This document shows positions 30,506 through 36,769 of a stretch of DNA of 36,769 bases, in pieces. Made by a program: the position numbers and the translations under genes. Within the stretch, counting starts at the first letter, position 1. Every line of letters begins with the position of its first letter. Under the pieces are notes generated by a model, which worked only from the letters and a program-made list of their open reading frames with translations, searched no databases and was not told the DNA's origin. The stretch is from contig JBFGCM010000025.1 in the NCBI GenBank assembly GCA_041581135.1, forward strand, positions 1-36,769. The letters are read 5' to 3'. Source of the DNA: JBFGCM01 sp041581135. Lineage in GTDB: Bacteria > Actinomycetota > Acidimicrobiia > Spongiisociales > UBA5794.

Positions 30506-30943
30506 GTGCGGTCCAGGTTGCTCTACACGACCGAGCAGGGGTATATCGAGGGCACGACAGACGCCATCGAGTTGTATGACGGCGCCTTCCTCCAGATGAT
30601 CGGTCGCGGTGAGGGTACCGTCGACTGGTCCGGGGTCCGGGGCCGCATCGAATGGACGAACTTCCCCCCGCGTCGCCCCGATGGCGCATTCCTGCCCGAC
30701 ATCACCGGGATCGTTCGGCTCGACGGCCACGAGCGTCCTGTGTTGTACCGGATGCACGGGATCAGCTTGCTGCCGGACGACGAAGGCCGGCGTCTGTTCG
30801 CCGGTCCGGTCCGCTGGTACACCGACGAACCAGAGCTCATGTGGCTCAACGATCGATGGGGCTTCGAGGAGGGCCAGCTCGACTTGGGCACGATGCGTTT
30901 CGCCACGCGCGCCTACGTGCTGGACCCGGAACCGCAGAGCTGA
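30506..30943 (+). CDS. DUF3237-like beta-barrel protein
   Basis: The 145-residue product from a GTG has 'GYIEGTTDAIELYDGAFLQMIGRGEGTVDWSGVRGRIEWTNFPPRRPDGAFLPDITGIVRLDGHERPVLYRMHGISLL', resembling the DUF3237/allene-oxide-cyclase-like barrel with its 'DG...LPD..G....DG' strands. No catalytic residues are known for the family. The assignment is by pattern and moderate. About 180 bp without a gene follow, up to the tRNA-Ser region. Confidence 0.62.
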   Translation: MRSRLLYTTEQGYIEGTTDAIELYDGAFLQMIGRGEGTVDWSGVRGRIEWTNFPPRRPDGAFLPDITGIVRLDGHERPVLYRMHGISLLPDDEGRRLFAGPVRWYTDEPELMWLNDRWGFEEGQLDLGTMRFATRAYVLDPEPQS

Positions 30944-31080
30944 TCAGGTCGCGCCGACGAAGCACCGCTGTGAGCACGGCCGATTCTTGTTGTGGTTGCC
31001 TGGTGGCGCCGACCGGCTTGGCGGGTCGGTGGGGAGGGGGTGGGTGTGGAGCCTGGCGTCGGCGTTGCCTGGTGGTTGGG

Positions 31081-31124
31081 GGAGAATGCGGAGCATTCTC
31101 CAACCGACCGGCTTCGCCGGTCGG
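31081..31124 (-). repeat. Double hairpin after tRNA-Ser(UGA)
   Basis: On the minus strand, two bases (CG) after the tRNA 3' end, a 9-bp stem with a 3-nt loop (31104-31124, CCGACCGGC and complement) is followed by TT and a second 9-bp stem with a 3-nt loop (31081-31101, GGAGAATGC and complement). The same layout follows the other two tRNA-Ser genes. It may be a tandem terminator or a 3' processing element. Confidence 0.75.
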
Positions 31125-31126
31125 CG

Positions 31127-31214
31127 CGGAGGGAGTGGGATTCGAACCCACGGAACCCGCGAGGGGCTCACTGGTTTTCAAGACCAGCGCCTTCGTCCGC
31201 TCGGCCATCCCTCC
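31127..31214 (-). tRNA. tRNA-Ser (UGA)
   Basis: The acceptor stem GGAGGGA/TCCCTCC, anticodon stem CTGGT/ACCAG with loop CTTGAAA giving UGA, a long variable arm and T loop TTCGAAT make a complete class II cloverleaf of 88 nt. Discriminator G; CCA not encoded. Confidence 0.95.
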
Positions 31215-31306
31215 CGGAGTGGCGGATCCGGCTGTGGCACCGGCAGGGCCAATCGGCGCAGCCGGAAGGCAAGCTCAGAACTCCAAGCCCGGTTCCTTGT
31301 GTTGTT

Positions 31307-31350
31307 GGAGAATGCGGAGCATCCTCCAACCGACCGGCTTCGCCGGTCGG
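31307..31350 (-). repeat. Double hairpin after tRNA-Ser(CGA)
   Basis: Same arrangement as at 31081-31124: CG, a 9-bp stem (31330-31350, identical), TT, and a second stem (31307-31327) that differs by one base. In the minus-strand (tRNA-strand) RNA this change gives a G-U pair, whereas on the plus strand it would be an A-C mismatch, favouring a function in the tRNA-strand RNA. Confidence 0.75.
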
Positions 31351-31352
31351 CG

Positions 31353-31442
31353 CGGAGGGAGTGGGATTTGAACCCACGGAACCCCAAATAGAGGTTCAAC
31401 AGTTTTCGAGACTGCCGCCTTCGTCCGCTCGGCCATCCCTCC
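31353..31442 (-). tRNA. tRNA-Ser (CGA)
   Basis: The acceptor stem is the same as in the neighbouring tRNA-Ser. The anticodon loop CTCGAAA gives CGA; long variable arm; T loop TTCAAAT; about 90 nt; discriminator G; no CCA. Confidence 0.95.
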
Positions 31443-31500
31443 ATGCCCGATTGAGATCGGGGTCGGACAGTGTACCCAAGGGCCAGCCGGGCTCCTCCCG

Positions 31501-31971
31501 TCAGCGCCGGGCGATGAAGAAGCGTTCCAGTAGGTCGGCGCACTCCGCTTCCAGGACTCCGGCCACCAGCTCGCACCGGTGGTTCAGGCGTTCATCCTGG
31601 GGAATGTTGTAGAGGCTCCACGCCGCTCCGGCCTTGGGATCGGAGGCGCCATAGACGATGCGATCCAGGCGTGCCCACACCGCGGCCATGGCGCACATGG
31701 CGCAGGGCTCGAGGGTCACCACCAGGGTGTGCCCGGTCAGGCGCCAATTGCCGAGCGCCTGCGAGCCGGCGGCAATGACCAGCATCTCCGCATGGGCCGT
31801 GGCATCGGCGCGTTCTTCGCGCCGGTTGTGGTCGGAGGCCACGACGCGGCCATCGGGCCCGAGCAACGCGGCCCCGATGGGCACATCGCCGTGGGCGACA
31901 GCCGCCTCGGCTTCGCTCAACGCGAGTCGCATCGCCTCGATATAGGCATCGTCTTCGGCAGGATGAGCCAT
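31501..31971 (-). CDS. tadA: tRNA adenosine(34) deaminase
   Basis: This 156-residue protein has the cytidine-deaminase-fold zinc site: His60-Ala-Glu62 in 'ATAHAEML' and Pro89-Cys90-Ala-Met-Cys93. 'HGDVPIGAALLGPDGRVVASDHNRRE' and 'KAGAAWSLYNIPQDERLNHRCELVAGVL' are standard TadA. It converts A34 of tRNA-Arg(ACG) to inosine. The position between tRNA-Ser genes is the usual actinobacterial neighbourhood. Confidence 0.95.
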   Translation of the reverse strand: MAHPAEDDAYIEAMRLALSEAEAAVAHGDVPIGAALLGPDGRVVASDHNRREERADATAHAEMLVIAAGSQALGNWRLTGHTLVVTLEPCAMCAMAAVWARLDRIVYGASDPKAGAAWSLYNIPQDERLNHRCELVAGVLEAECADLLERFFIARR

Positions 31972-32015
31972 GCAGATCCTGTTCTACACTTCCGTCCCAG
32001 ACCCGTCGTGGTCCC

Positions 32016-32104
32016 GGAGGGGTCGCATAGTCTGGTCTAGTGCGCACGGTTGGAAACCGTGTAGGCGGGTAACCGTCTCGAGGGTTCGAATCCCTCTCCC
32101 TCCG
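32016..32104 (+). tRNA. tRNA-Ser (GGA)
   Basis: Acceptor GGAGGGG/TCCCTCC (last pair G-U), anticodon stem CACGG/CCGTG with loop TTGGAAA giving GGA, long variable arm, T arm GAGGG/CCCTC with loop TTCGAAT. Length 89 nt; discriminator G; no CCA. Confidence 0.95.
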
Positions 32105-32106
32105 CG

Positions 32107-32157
32107 CCAGCCCGATGCAATCGGGCTGGTTGGAGTTTGAGCTTCGCTCAAACATCC
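32107..32157 (+). repeat. Double hairpin after tRNA-Ser(GGA)
   Basis: Two bases (CG) after the tRNA end, a 10-bp stem with a 3-nt loop (32107-32129, CCAGCCCGAT and complement), then TT, then a second hairpin (32132-32157, outer GGA/TCC and an inner 8-bp stem GTTTGAGC). The sequences differ from the other two copies but the layout and the CC..GG and GGA..TCC ends are the same. Confidence 0.75.
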
Positions 32158-32177
32158 CGGCCGATGGAATCGGCCGC
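32121..32177 (+). repeat. 57-bp direct repeat, copy 1
   Basis: Starts TCGGGCTGGTTGGAG and ends in a 7-bp hairpin (GGCCGAT, GGA loop). It is identical to 32205-32261, with a period of 84 bp. It carries the second hairpin of the tRNA-Ser element plus one more hairpin. Confidence 0.85.
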
Positions 32178-32204
32178 ATCGTTCAGCCCAGGAGCCCCGG
32201 GTGG

Positions 32205-32261
32205 TCGGGCTGGTTGGAGTTTGAGCTTCGCTCAAACATCCCGGCCGATGGAATCGGCCGC
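32205..32261 (+). repeat. 57-bp direct repeat, copy 2
   Basis: Identical copy of 32121-32177. Its 3' part overlaps the end of the possible minus-strand membrane protein gene at 32232-32468. Confidence 0.85.
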
Positions 32262-32468
32262 TTCGTTCGTTACCCATGTCAGAGCCCACGGCTCTGCCAG
32301 CACACGACGATCGGCCGGCATCCACACGGCGAGGGCGAGCAGCACGACGACGGCCGTTACCCCGAGGCTCTGGCCGGTGAGGGCGAGGCCGTCGCCGAGA
32401 CCGTCACGTCGGACCCGATCGACGAAGACGATCCCCAGTGGGATCGCCACCCACCATGCCCTCGCCAT
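32232..32468 (-). CDS. Possible small membrane protein (78 aa)
   Basis: From ATG 32468 the frame encodes two hydrophobic segments ('AWWVAIPLGIVFV' and 'LGVTAVVVLLALAVWM') with a short hydrophilic loop, ending in sequence derived from the 57-bp repeat. No good ribosome binding site is seen and the family is not recognised. Because its last codons come from repeat DNA, the C-terminus may have been altered by the repeat. Otherwise the 494-bp stretch between tRNA-Ser and the ligase gene holds only the repeats. Confidence 0.4.
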   Translation of the reverse strand: MARAWWVAIPLGIVFVDRVRRDGLGDGLALTGQSLGVTAVVVLLALAVWMPADRRVLAEPWALTWVTNEAADSIGRDV

Positions 32469-32598
32469 GTCGAGACGACGTGCGTGCACGGTGTCAGCCT
32501 ACGAAGGGCACACCGGCCGGCTACGCCGGAGGCCTCCCTCGGCGGAATCGACGCCTGCGGCGGCGCGATTTCGTAGTCTCGTTGGTGGAGGAGGTGTC

Positions 32599-34239
32599 AT
32601 GACACTCGCCCACGCCGCCGGTCCTACCGATGTTCCGCTCATCGACCAGACCATCGGCGCCAACCTGGAGGCGACCGTCGCCAGGTTCGGCGATCGGGAG
32701 GCGCTCGTCTCCCGGCATCAGGACCTGCGGTACACCTACGCCGAGTTCGACGAGGCGGTGAACCTGGTCGCCCGGGGCCTACTCGCAGCCGGGCTCGAGG
32801 TGGGCGATCGCATCGGCATCTGGAGTCCCAACAACGCCGAGTGGGTGCTGGTGCAATACGCCACTGCCAAGATCGGCGCCATTCTCGTGAACATCAACCC
32901 GGCGTACCGGACCTCCGAACTGGAGTACGCCCTCGACCAATCGGGATGTCGATTCCTCGTCTCGGCGCAACAGCACTCCAAGTCCGACTACGTGGCGATG
33001 ATGGAGGAGGTGGGTTCGCAGATCGCACCCCTGGAGCGGACCATCTTCCTGGGGTCGCCGGAGTGGGACGCCCTGCTGACCGCCGGTCAGTCTATTCCGC
33101 TCGACCGGTTGCGTGCGGTCGCCGACTCGTTGACGTCCGATCAGCCCATCAACATCCAGTACACCAGCGGCACCACCGGGTTCCCGAAAGGGGCCACCCT
33201 CAGCCACTTCAACATCCTCAACAACGGCTACTTCGTGGGTGAGGCATGCGGGTACGACGAAACCGACCGGGTGTGTATCCCGGTGCCGTTCTATCACTGC
33301 TTCGGGATGGTGCTGGGCAACCTGGCCTGCACCACCCATGGTTCGACCATCGTCATCCCCGGAGCGTCGTTCGAGGCCAAGGCGGTGCTGGAGACCGTGG
33401 CCGAGGAGCGGTGCACGTCGCTGTACGGGGTGCCCACCATGTTCATCGCTGAACTGGGCGACGAGGACTTCACCGCCTACGACCTGTCATCGTTGCGCAC
33501 CGGGATCATGGCGGGTTCACCGTGTCCGGTGGAGGTGATGAAGCGGGTCATCTCCGACATGCACATGGACCAGGTGACCATCGCCTACGGCATGACCGAG
33601 ACCTCGCCCGTGTCGACCCAGACCGGTGCCGACGATGACGTGGAACACCGCGTGTCGACCGTCGGACGCGTGCATCCCCACGTGGAGGTGAAGATCATCG
33701 ATCCCAAGTCTGGACAGACGCTCCGGCGCGGTGAGCGGGGCGAGCTGTGCACCCGTGGCTACTCGGTGATGATCGGCTACTGGAACGATCCCGATCGAAC
33801 CGCCGAGGCAATCGACGACGCGGGGTGGATGCACACCGGTGACCTGGCCGTCATGGACGAGGACGGATACGTGAACATCGTGGGGCGGATCAAGGACATG
33901 ATCATCCGCGGGGGTGAGAACGTGTACCCGCGGGAGATCGAGGAATATCTCTACACCCATCCCGACATCGTCGATGCACAGGTCATCGGCATCCCGGATG
34001 CCCGCCTCGGTGAGCAGGTGATGGCGTGGGTCATGCGTCGCCCGGGCTCGGACCTTTCCGCCGAAGACGTCAAGGAGTTCTGTCGGGGCAAGATCGCGCA
34101 CTTCAAGGTGCCGGCCGAGGTGGCGTTCGTGGACGAATACCCCATGACGGTGACCGGCAAGATCCAGAAGTTCCGCCTCAAGGAGATGGCCATCACCCAG
34201 CTCGGGCTGGAGGAGGTGGCAGGCACGAGAACGGCCTGA
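32599..34239 (+). CDS. Fatty-acyl-CoA synthetase (AMP-forming)
   Basis: The ATG at 32599 follows GGTGGAGGAGGT; the frame continues upstream only through repeat DNA. The 546 residues have the ANL-family motifs in order: 'YTSGTTGFPKGATLSH' (P-loop), 'YGMTETSPVS', 'TGDLAVMDEDGYVNIVGRIKDMIIRGGENVYPREIEEYL' (hinge and A8) and the catalytic Lys in 'MTVTGKIQKFRLKEM'. 'PFYHCFGMVLGNL' is typical of the acyl-CoA synthetase group that includes FadD-type enzymes. It activates a fatty or related carboxylic acid to acyl-CoA. Chain length preference cannot be read here. Confidence 0.92.
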   Translation: MTLAHAAGPTDVPLIDQTIGANLEATVARFGDREALVSRHQDLRYTYAEFDEAVNLVARGLLAAGLEVGDRIGIWSPNNAEWVLVQYATAKIGAILVNINPAYRTSELEYALDQSGCRFLVSAQQHSKSDYVAMMEEVGSQIAPLERTIFLGSPEWDALLTAGQSIPLDRLRAVADSLTSDQPINIQYTSGTTGFPKGATLSHFNILNNGYFVGEACGYDETDRVCIPVPFYHCFGMVLGNLACTTHGSTIVIPGASFEAKAVLETVAEERCTSLYGVPTMFIAELGDEDFTAYDLSSLRTGIMAGSPCPVEVMKRVISDMHMDQVTIAYGMTETSPVSTQTGADDDVEHRVSTVGRVHPHVEVKIIDPKSGQTLRRGERGELCTRGYSVMIGYWNDPDRTAEAIDDAGWMHTGDLAVMDEDGYVNIVGRIKDMIIRGGENVYPREIEEYLYTHPDIVDAQVIGIPDARLGEQVMAWVMRRPGSDLSAEDVKEFCRGKIAHFKVPAEVAFVDEYPMTVTGKIQKFRLKEMAITQLGLEEVAGTRTA

Positions 34240-34394
34240 GTCGACACCGCCCCTTCCCGCGGCGCGCCAGAAGGTGTCTATTGCCTCTCGTCGTCGCCCG
34301 TAGGTCAGGGGTACGTTCGGGGTGAGTAGAGGCCAGTGGCGGCCCGTGGGTGCCATGGTCGAGGGAGCGCCTCCAGGGCTGCGGAGGTGACGAA

Positions 34395-36701
34395 ATGCGT
34401 CGGGTGTTTGGTGTGGTGCTGTCGGCATTCGTGCTCGTGCTTTCGGTGGTAGCGGTGCCGGCGCTGGCTCAGGACGCTGCTCCAGTGACGCTCTCGGTGG
34501 CTTCATCTCCGGAGGCGGTGACCGTCGGCGACACCACCTCGGTCGCAGTGACGATCACGAACCCCGGTGTCGCACATGTTCGGGTCGACGAGCTGACCGC
34601 CGATGGTGGCGGGGCAGCTGTCGTGACGGCGACGTCGTGTGAGGTGCCGTTGCGGATCCGGGCGGGCGCCGCGGTGGTGTGCGGTTACGAGCTAGCGGTG
34701 GCTGAGGCGGGGGAGCTGGCATTCTCGCTGTCCGCGATCGTGACCGATCCCGGACTGGGAACCTACGAGGTGGTGGCGTCGGGGGTGATCGCGGCGGAGG
34801 CCGTTGATCCTCCCGAGCAGGACCCGGTCGACCCGGTCGACCCGGTCGCTCCAGTCAATCCGGTGGATCCGGTCGATCCGGTGGATCCGGTCGATCCGGT
34901 GGATCCGGCTGATCCGGCTGATCCGGTGGAGCCCGTTGAGCCGGTTGTTCCGGTGATTCCGGGTCTGCCTGCCGAACCTGAGGGGTCGGCGGACACCACT
35001 GGTGGCATCCGCGGGGTCCTGCGTGACGCTGACACCGGGCTCCCCGTCGCCGGCACGCATGTGATGGTGTACGGGGACGAGTATGGGGGCGAGATGACCA
35101 CCGGCGCCGATGGCGCGTACGCCATCGGCGAGCTGGACCCTGGTGAGTACGTGGTGGTCGCAGGCAACTGGGTTACGCTCATCAACTCCGAATACGCACG
35201 GCAGTGGTGGGACGGTCATTCGGTGTGGGCGGACGCCGATCTGGTCACCGTGGTCGCCGGTGAGTGGACCACCGTCGACTTCGCAATGGTCCGAGGTGGT
35301 GAGATCGTGGGTGAGGTCACCGACTTCTGGACGGGCGACGCGGTCACCGATCTGTCGGTGGCGGTGCTCCAGCACGAACCCACCTACGAGGGGGCCTACG
35401 GTTCGTACGAGCTTCCAGATGGTCGGTTCCGCATCTACGGCCTCGACGGTACGTACGAGGCCCGCATCTGGTCGCCGGGATACGACGACTATGCGTCGGA
35501 GATCTTGCCGGTTGCTGCTGGCGAAACCGTCCGCCATGACGTGCAGATGCGGCGCGTAGGCGGGGCCCCATGGCCCGATGTATCGGGTTATATCTGCGCT
35601 GACCTCGATGGAGACGGGGTGTGCCATGGCGCGGGCATGGGCGACGCGCCCATCGTGCCGCCGCTCGGTGACGAGTTGGACGAGACCCCGCCCGATGCAG
35701 AGCTGCTCTATGTGCAGGTCCACGATGCCGACGGGGTGCTCGTGGCTGAAACCCCGGCGTGGGACGGCGAGTACTACCTGCTCGATCTGCCCCTCGGCAC
35801 CTTCACGGTGTCGCTCCGAGACGGCAGCCCGCAGGGCTTCGTCGGCTTCGAGCCCACGACGGTGCTGCTCGGTTACGGAGACCAAGTTCGGCTCGACTTC
35901 GCTCTCGTTCCAGACGCCATCGATCTGGTCATCGACGCCGCGCTCAGCCGTTCGGCGGCACTGGTGGGCGACGAGGTGACGGTCGACGTGACCGTGAGCG
36001 TCGCCGAAGCCGGACTGCTGCCCAGTCCCACGTACCTGTACGCCGTGCGGGTTTCGGCGCCACGATGGATCGGCGGCGGGCCGGCCGATGCGCCGGTGGT
36101 GTGCCTCGCCGCGACGGGTCACGGCTGGTGGGACCACCACGCCGAGACGTGGTTCGTTGCCGGATTCGCCGATGAGGCGACGATGACGTTCGAGTGCGAA
36201 GCGCTCGGCACCGGATCGTTCGTCATCGCCTACGGCATCGACAGTGCGTGGCCCGAGGACGACTACACGAACAACGAGGTGTCGGTGACCCTCGACGTGT
36301 ATGAAGGCGTCGATATCGGCGGCGTGGTGTTCGACGACGCCGACGCGGATGGGATCCAGGACGCAGGGGAGATCGGCGTCGATGGGGTGAAGCTGAAGCT
36401 GAAGGCCTCGGGCGTTGCGGTCGCTACTGCAACAACGAGCGCCGACGGCAGCTTCTTCTTCGCCGATCTGGTGCCGGCGTCGTATGACGTGTCCGTCGAC
36501 ACGGCGACACTGCCCGAGGGGCTCGGGCTGACCACGCCCCGCCTGCTGACCGTCGCCGCCACCGCGGACGGGCGGGTGTACTCGGTGGCCTTCGGTTGCG
36601 CCGAGGTGTTGCCGGTGACCGGAATCGACGCAGTCGGGCTGATACTGGTGGGTGCCGCAGCCCTCGCGCTGGGATCGGCGGCGGTACGGTTCAGGGCGTG
36701 A
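34395..36701 (+). CDS. LPVTG-anchored surface protein with Pro-Val-Asp repeat
   Basis: The ATG at 34395 follows GGAGGTGA and begins a Sec signal ('MRRVFGVVLSAFVLVLSVVAVPALAQ'). The 768 residues continue with a beta-sandwich (about 30-130), a Pro-Val-Asp spacer (about 143-185), carboxypeptidase-regulatory-like domains ('IRGVLRDADTGLPVAGTHVMVYGDEYGG' and 'IVGEVTDFWTGDAVTDL'), a CARDB-like region ('DLVIDAALSRSAALVGDEVTVDVTV') and an SdrD-type B repeat ('IGGVVFDDADADGIQDAGEIGVDGVKLKL'). It ends with sorting signal L739-P-V-T-G743, a hydrophobic segment and a basic tail. A class A/E-type sortase should link it to the wall; no sortase is in the window. It is probably an adhesin or wall-structure protein. 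Confidence 0.85.
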   Translation: MRRVFGVVLSAFVLVLSVVAVPALAQDAAPVTLSVASSPEAVTVGDTTSVAVTITNPGVAHVRVDELTADGGGAAVVTATSCEVPLRIRAGAAVVCGYELAVAEAGELAFSLSAIVTDPGLGTYEVVASGVIAAEAVDPPEQDPVDPVDPVAPVNPVDPVDPVDPVDPVDPADPADPVEPVEPVVPVIPGLPAEPEGSADTTGGIRGVLRDADTGLPVAGTHVMVYGDEYGGEMTTGADGAYAIGELDPGEYVVVAGNWVTLINSEYARQWWDGHSVWADADLVTVVAGEWTTVDFAMVRGGEIVGEVTDFWTGDAVTDLSVAVLQHEPTYEGAYGSYELPDGRFRIYGLDGTYEARIWSPGYDDYASEILPVAAGETVRHDVQMRRVGGAPWPDVSGYICADLDGDGVCHGAGMGDAPIVPPLGDELDETPPDAELLYVQVHDADGVLVAETPAWDGEYYLLDLPLGTFTVSLRDGSPQGFVGFEPTTVLLGYGDQVRLDFALVPDAIDLVIDAALSRSAALVGDEVTVDVTVSVAEAGLLPSPTYLYAVRVSAPRWIGGGPADAPVVCLAATGHGWWDHHAETWFVAGFADEATMTFECEALGTGSFVIAYGIDSAWPEDDYTNNEVSVTLDVYEGVDIGGVVFDDADADGIQDAGEIGVDGVKLKLKASGVAVATATTSADGSFFFADLVPASYDVSVDTATLPEGLGLTTPRLLTVAATADGRVYSVAFGCAEVLPVTGIDAVGLILVGAAALALGSAAVRFRA
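34821..34950 (+). repeat. Degenerate 9/18-bp tandem repeat coding Pro-Val-Asp
   Basis: Repeats of the type GATCCGGTG or GACCCGGTC alternate over about 130 bp, encoding a PVDP-rich stalk with occasional Ala, Asn and Glu. The alternation GGT/CGA between units gives an 18-bp period in the middle part. Such tracts vary in length between strains and set the reach of wall-anchored proteins. Confidence 0.85.
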
Positions 36702-36769
36702 GGTCGAAGGCGTCCTCGGCGTAGCGCCCTTCCGTCGAGTGTGCGTAGTCGCCGCGTCATCAAAGGCGC

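Noticed and set aside
31009..31029. Third copy of the tRNA-Ser first hairpin
   Set aside because: It has an internal mismatch, no second hairpin and no tRNA beside it. Kept only as a possible degenerate relic in the related finding.
30944..31500. CRISPR-like spacing of repeated segments
   Set aside because: The repeats are the tRNA-Ser genes and their 3' hairpins. There are no short direct repeats with unique spacers and no cas genes.

Overview
The window is 36.8 kb of GC-rich DNA with many GTG starts, 4-8 bp stop/start overlaps and actinobacterial gene order (fhaA-fhaB-pstP-rodA-pbpA-pknB, a DUF3662-FHA protein, an LPXTG surface protein, tadA with tRNA-Ser genes and SRP RNA). It most resembles a chromosomal segment of a deep actinobacterium of the Acidimicrobiia type. 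That placement is inference from gene content; no 16S gene or other decisive marker is present.

Layout. 1-4.3 kb: a partial arylmalonate-decarboxylase/maleate-isomerase-like protein overlapping a sulfotransferase, a Tat-exported metallo-beta-lactamase-fold protein, a TusA-DsrE fusion, and a decayed ScyD-like pseudogene. 4.3-8.6 kb: a SelW/Rdx-family selenoprotein whose CxxU motif is read through an in-frame TGA with a plausible bacterial SECIS hairpin, a small zinc-ribbon protein, then an amidohydrolase/inositol-phosphatase pair diverging from an ArsR-type regulator with a clear promoter and operator. 8.6-11.8 kb: a membrane-anchored protein, an apolipoprotein N-acyltransferase homologue with Ser in place of the catalytic Cys, and MutY. 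11.8-18.6 kb: the cell-wall and Ser/Thr-phosphorylation operon on the minus strand, without pknA. 18.6-25.3 kb: a cyclase remnant, tRNA-Leu(CAG) abutting a membrane protein gene, DUF4446, serS, a menaquinone-type methyltransferase, and a PhnD-like lipoprotein translationally coupled to a PAS histidine kinase.

25.3-30.5 kb is a stress-type island: SRP RNA, hemerythrin with a Rho-N-like tail, CsbD, a 19-residue membrane microprotein, a PRC-barrel protein and small membrane proteins. Four starts in it are preceded by GTTT-N15/16-GGGTA boxes typical of SigB/SigF-family sigma factors, so the island is probably one regulon. 31-32.3 kb holds three tRNA-Ser genes (UGA, CGA, GGA) around tadA. Each tRNA-Ser is followed, after two bases, by the same two-hairpin element with differing but paired stems. 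The window closes with a fatty-acyl-CoA ligase and a sortase-type LPVTG surface protein with a Pro-Val-Asp repeat.

The least conventional signals are the SelW selenoprotein, the tRNA-Ser double hairpins, the alternative-sigma promoter set, the Cys-to-Ser Lnt, the TusA domain lacking its CPxP cysteine, and a recurrent TAnnnT box 6-10 nt before starts without a Shine-Dalgarno, which suggests widespread leaderless transcription.
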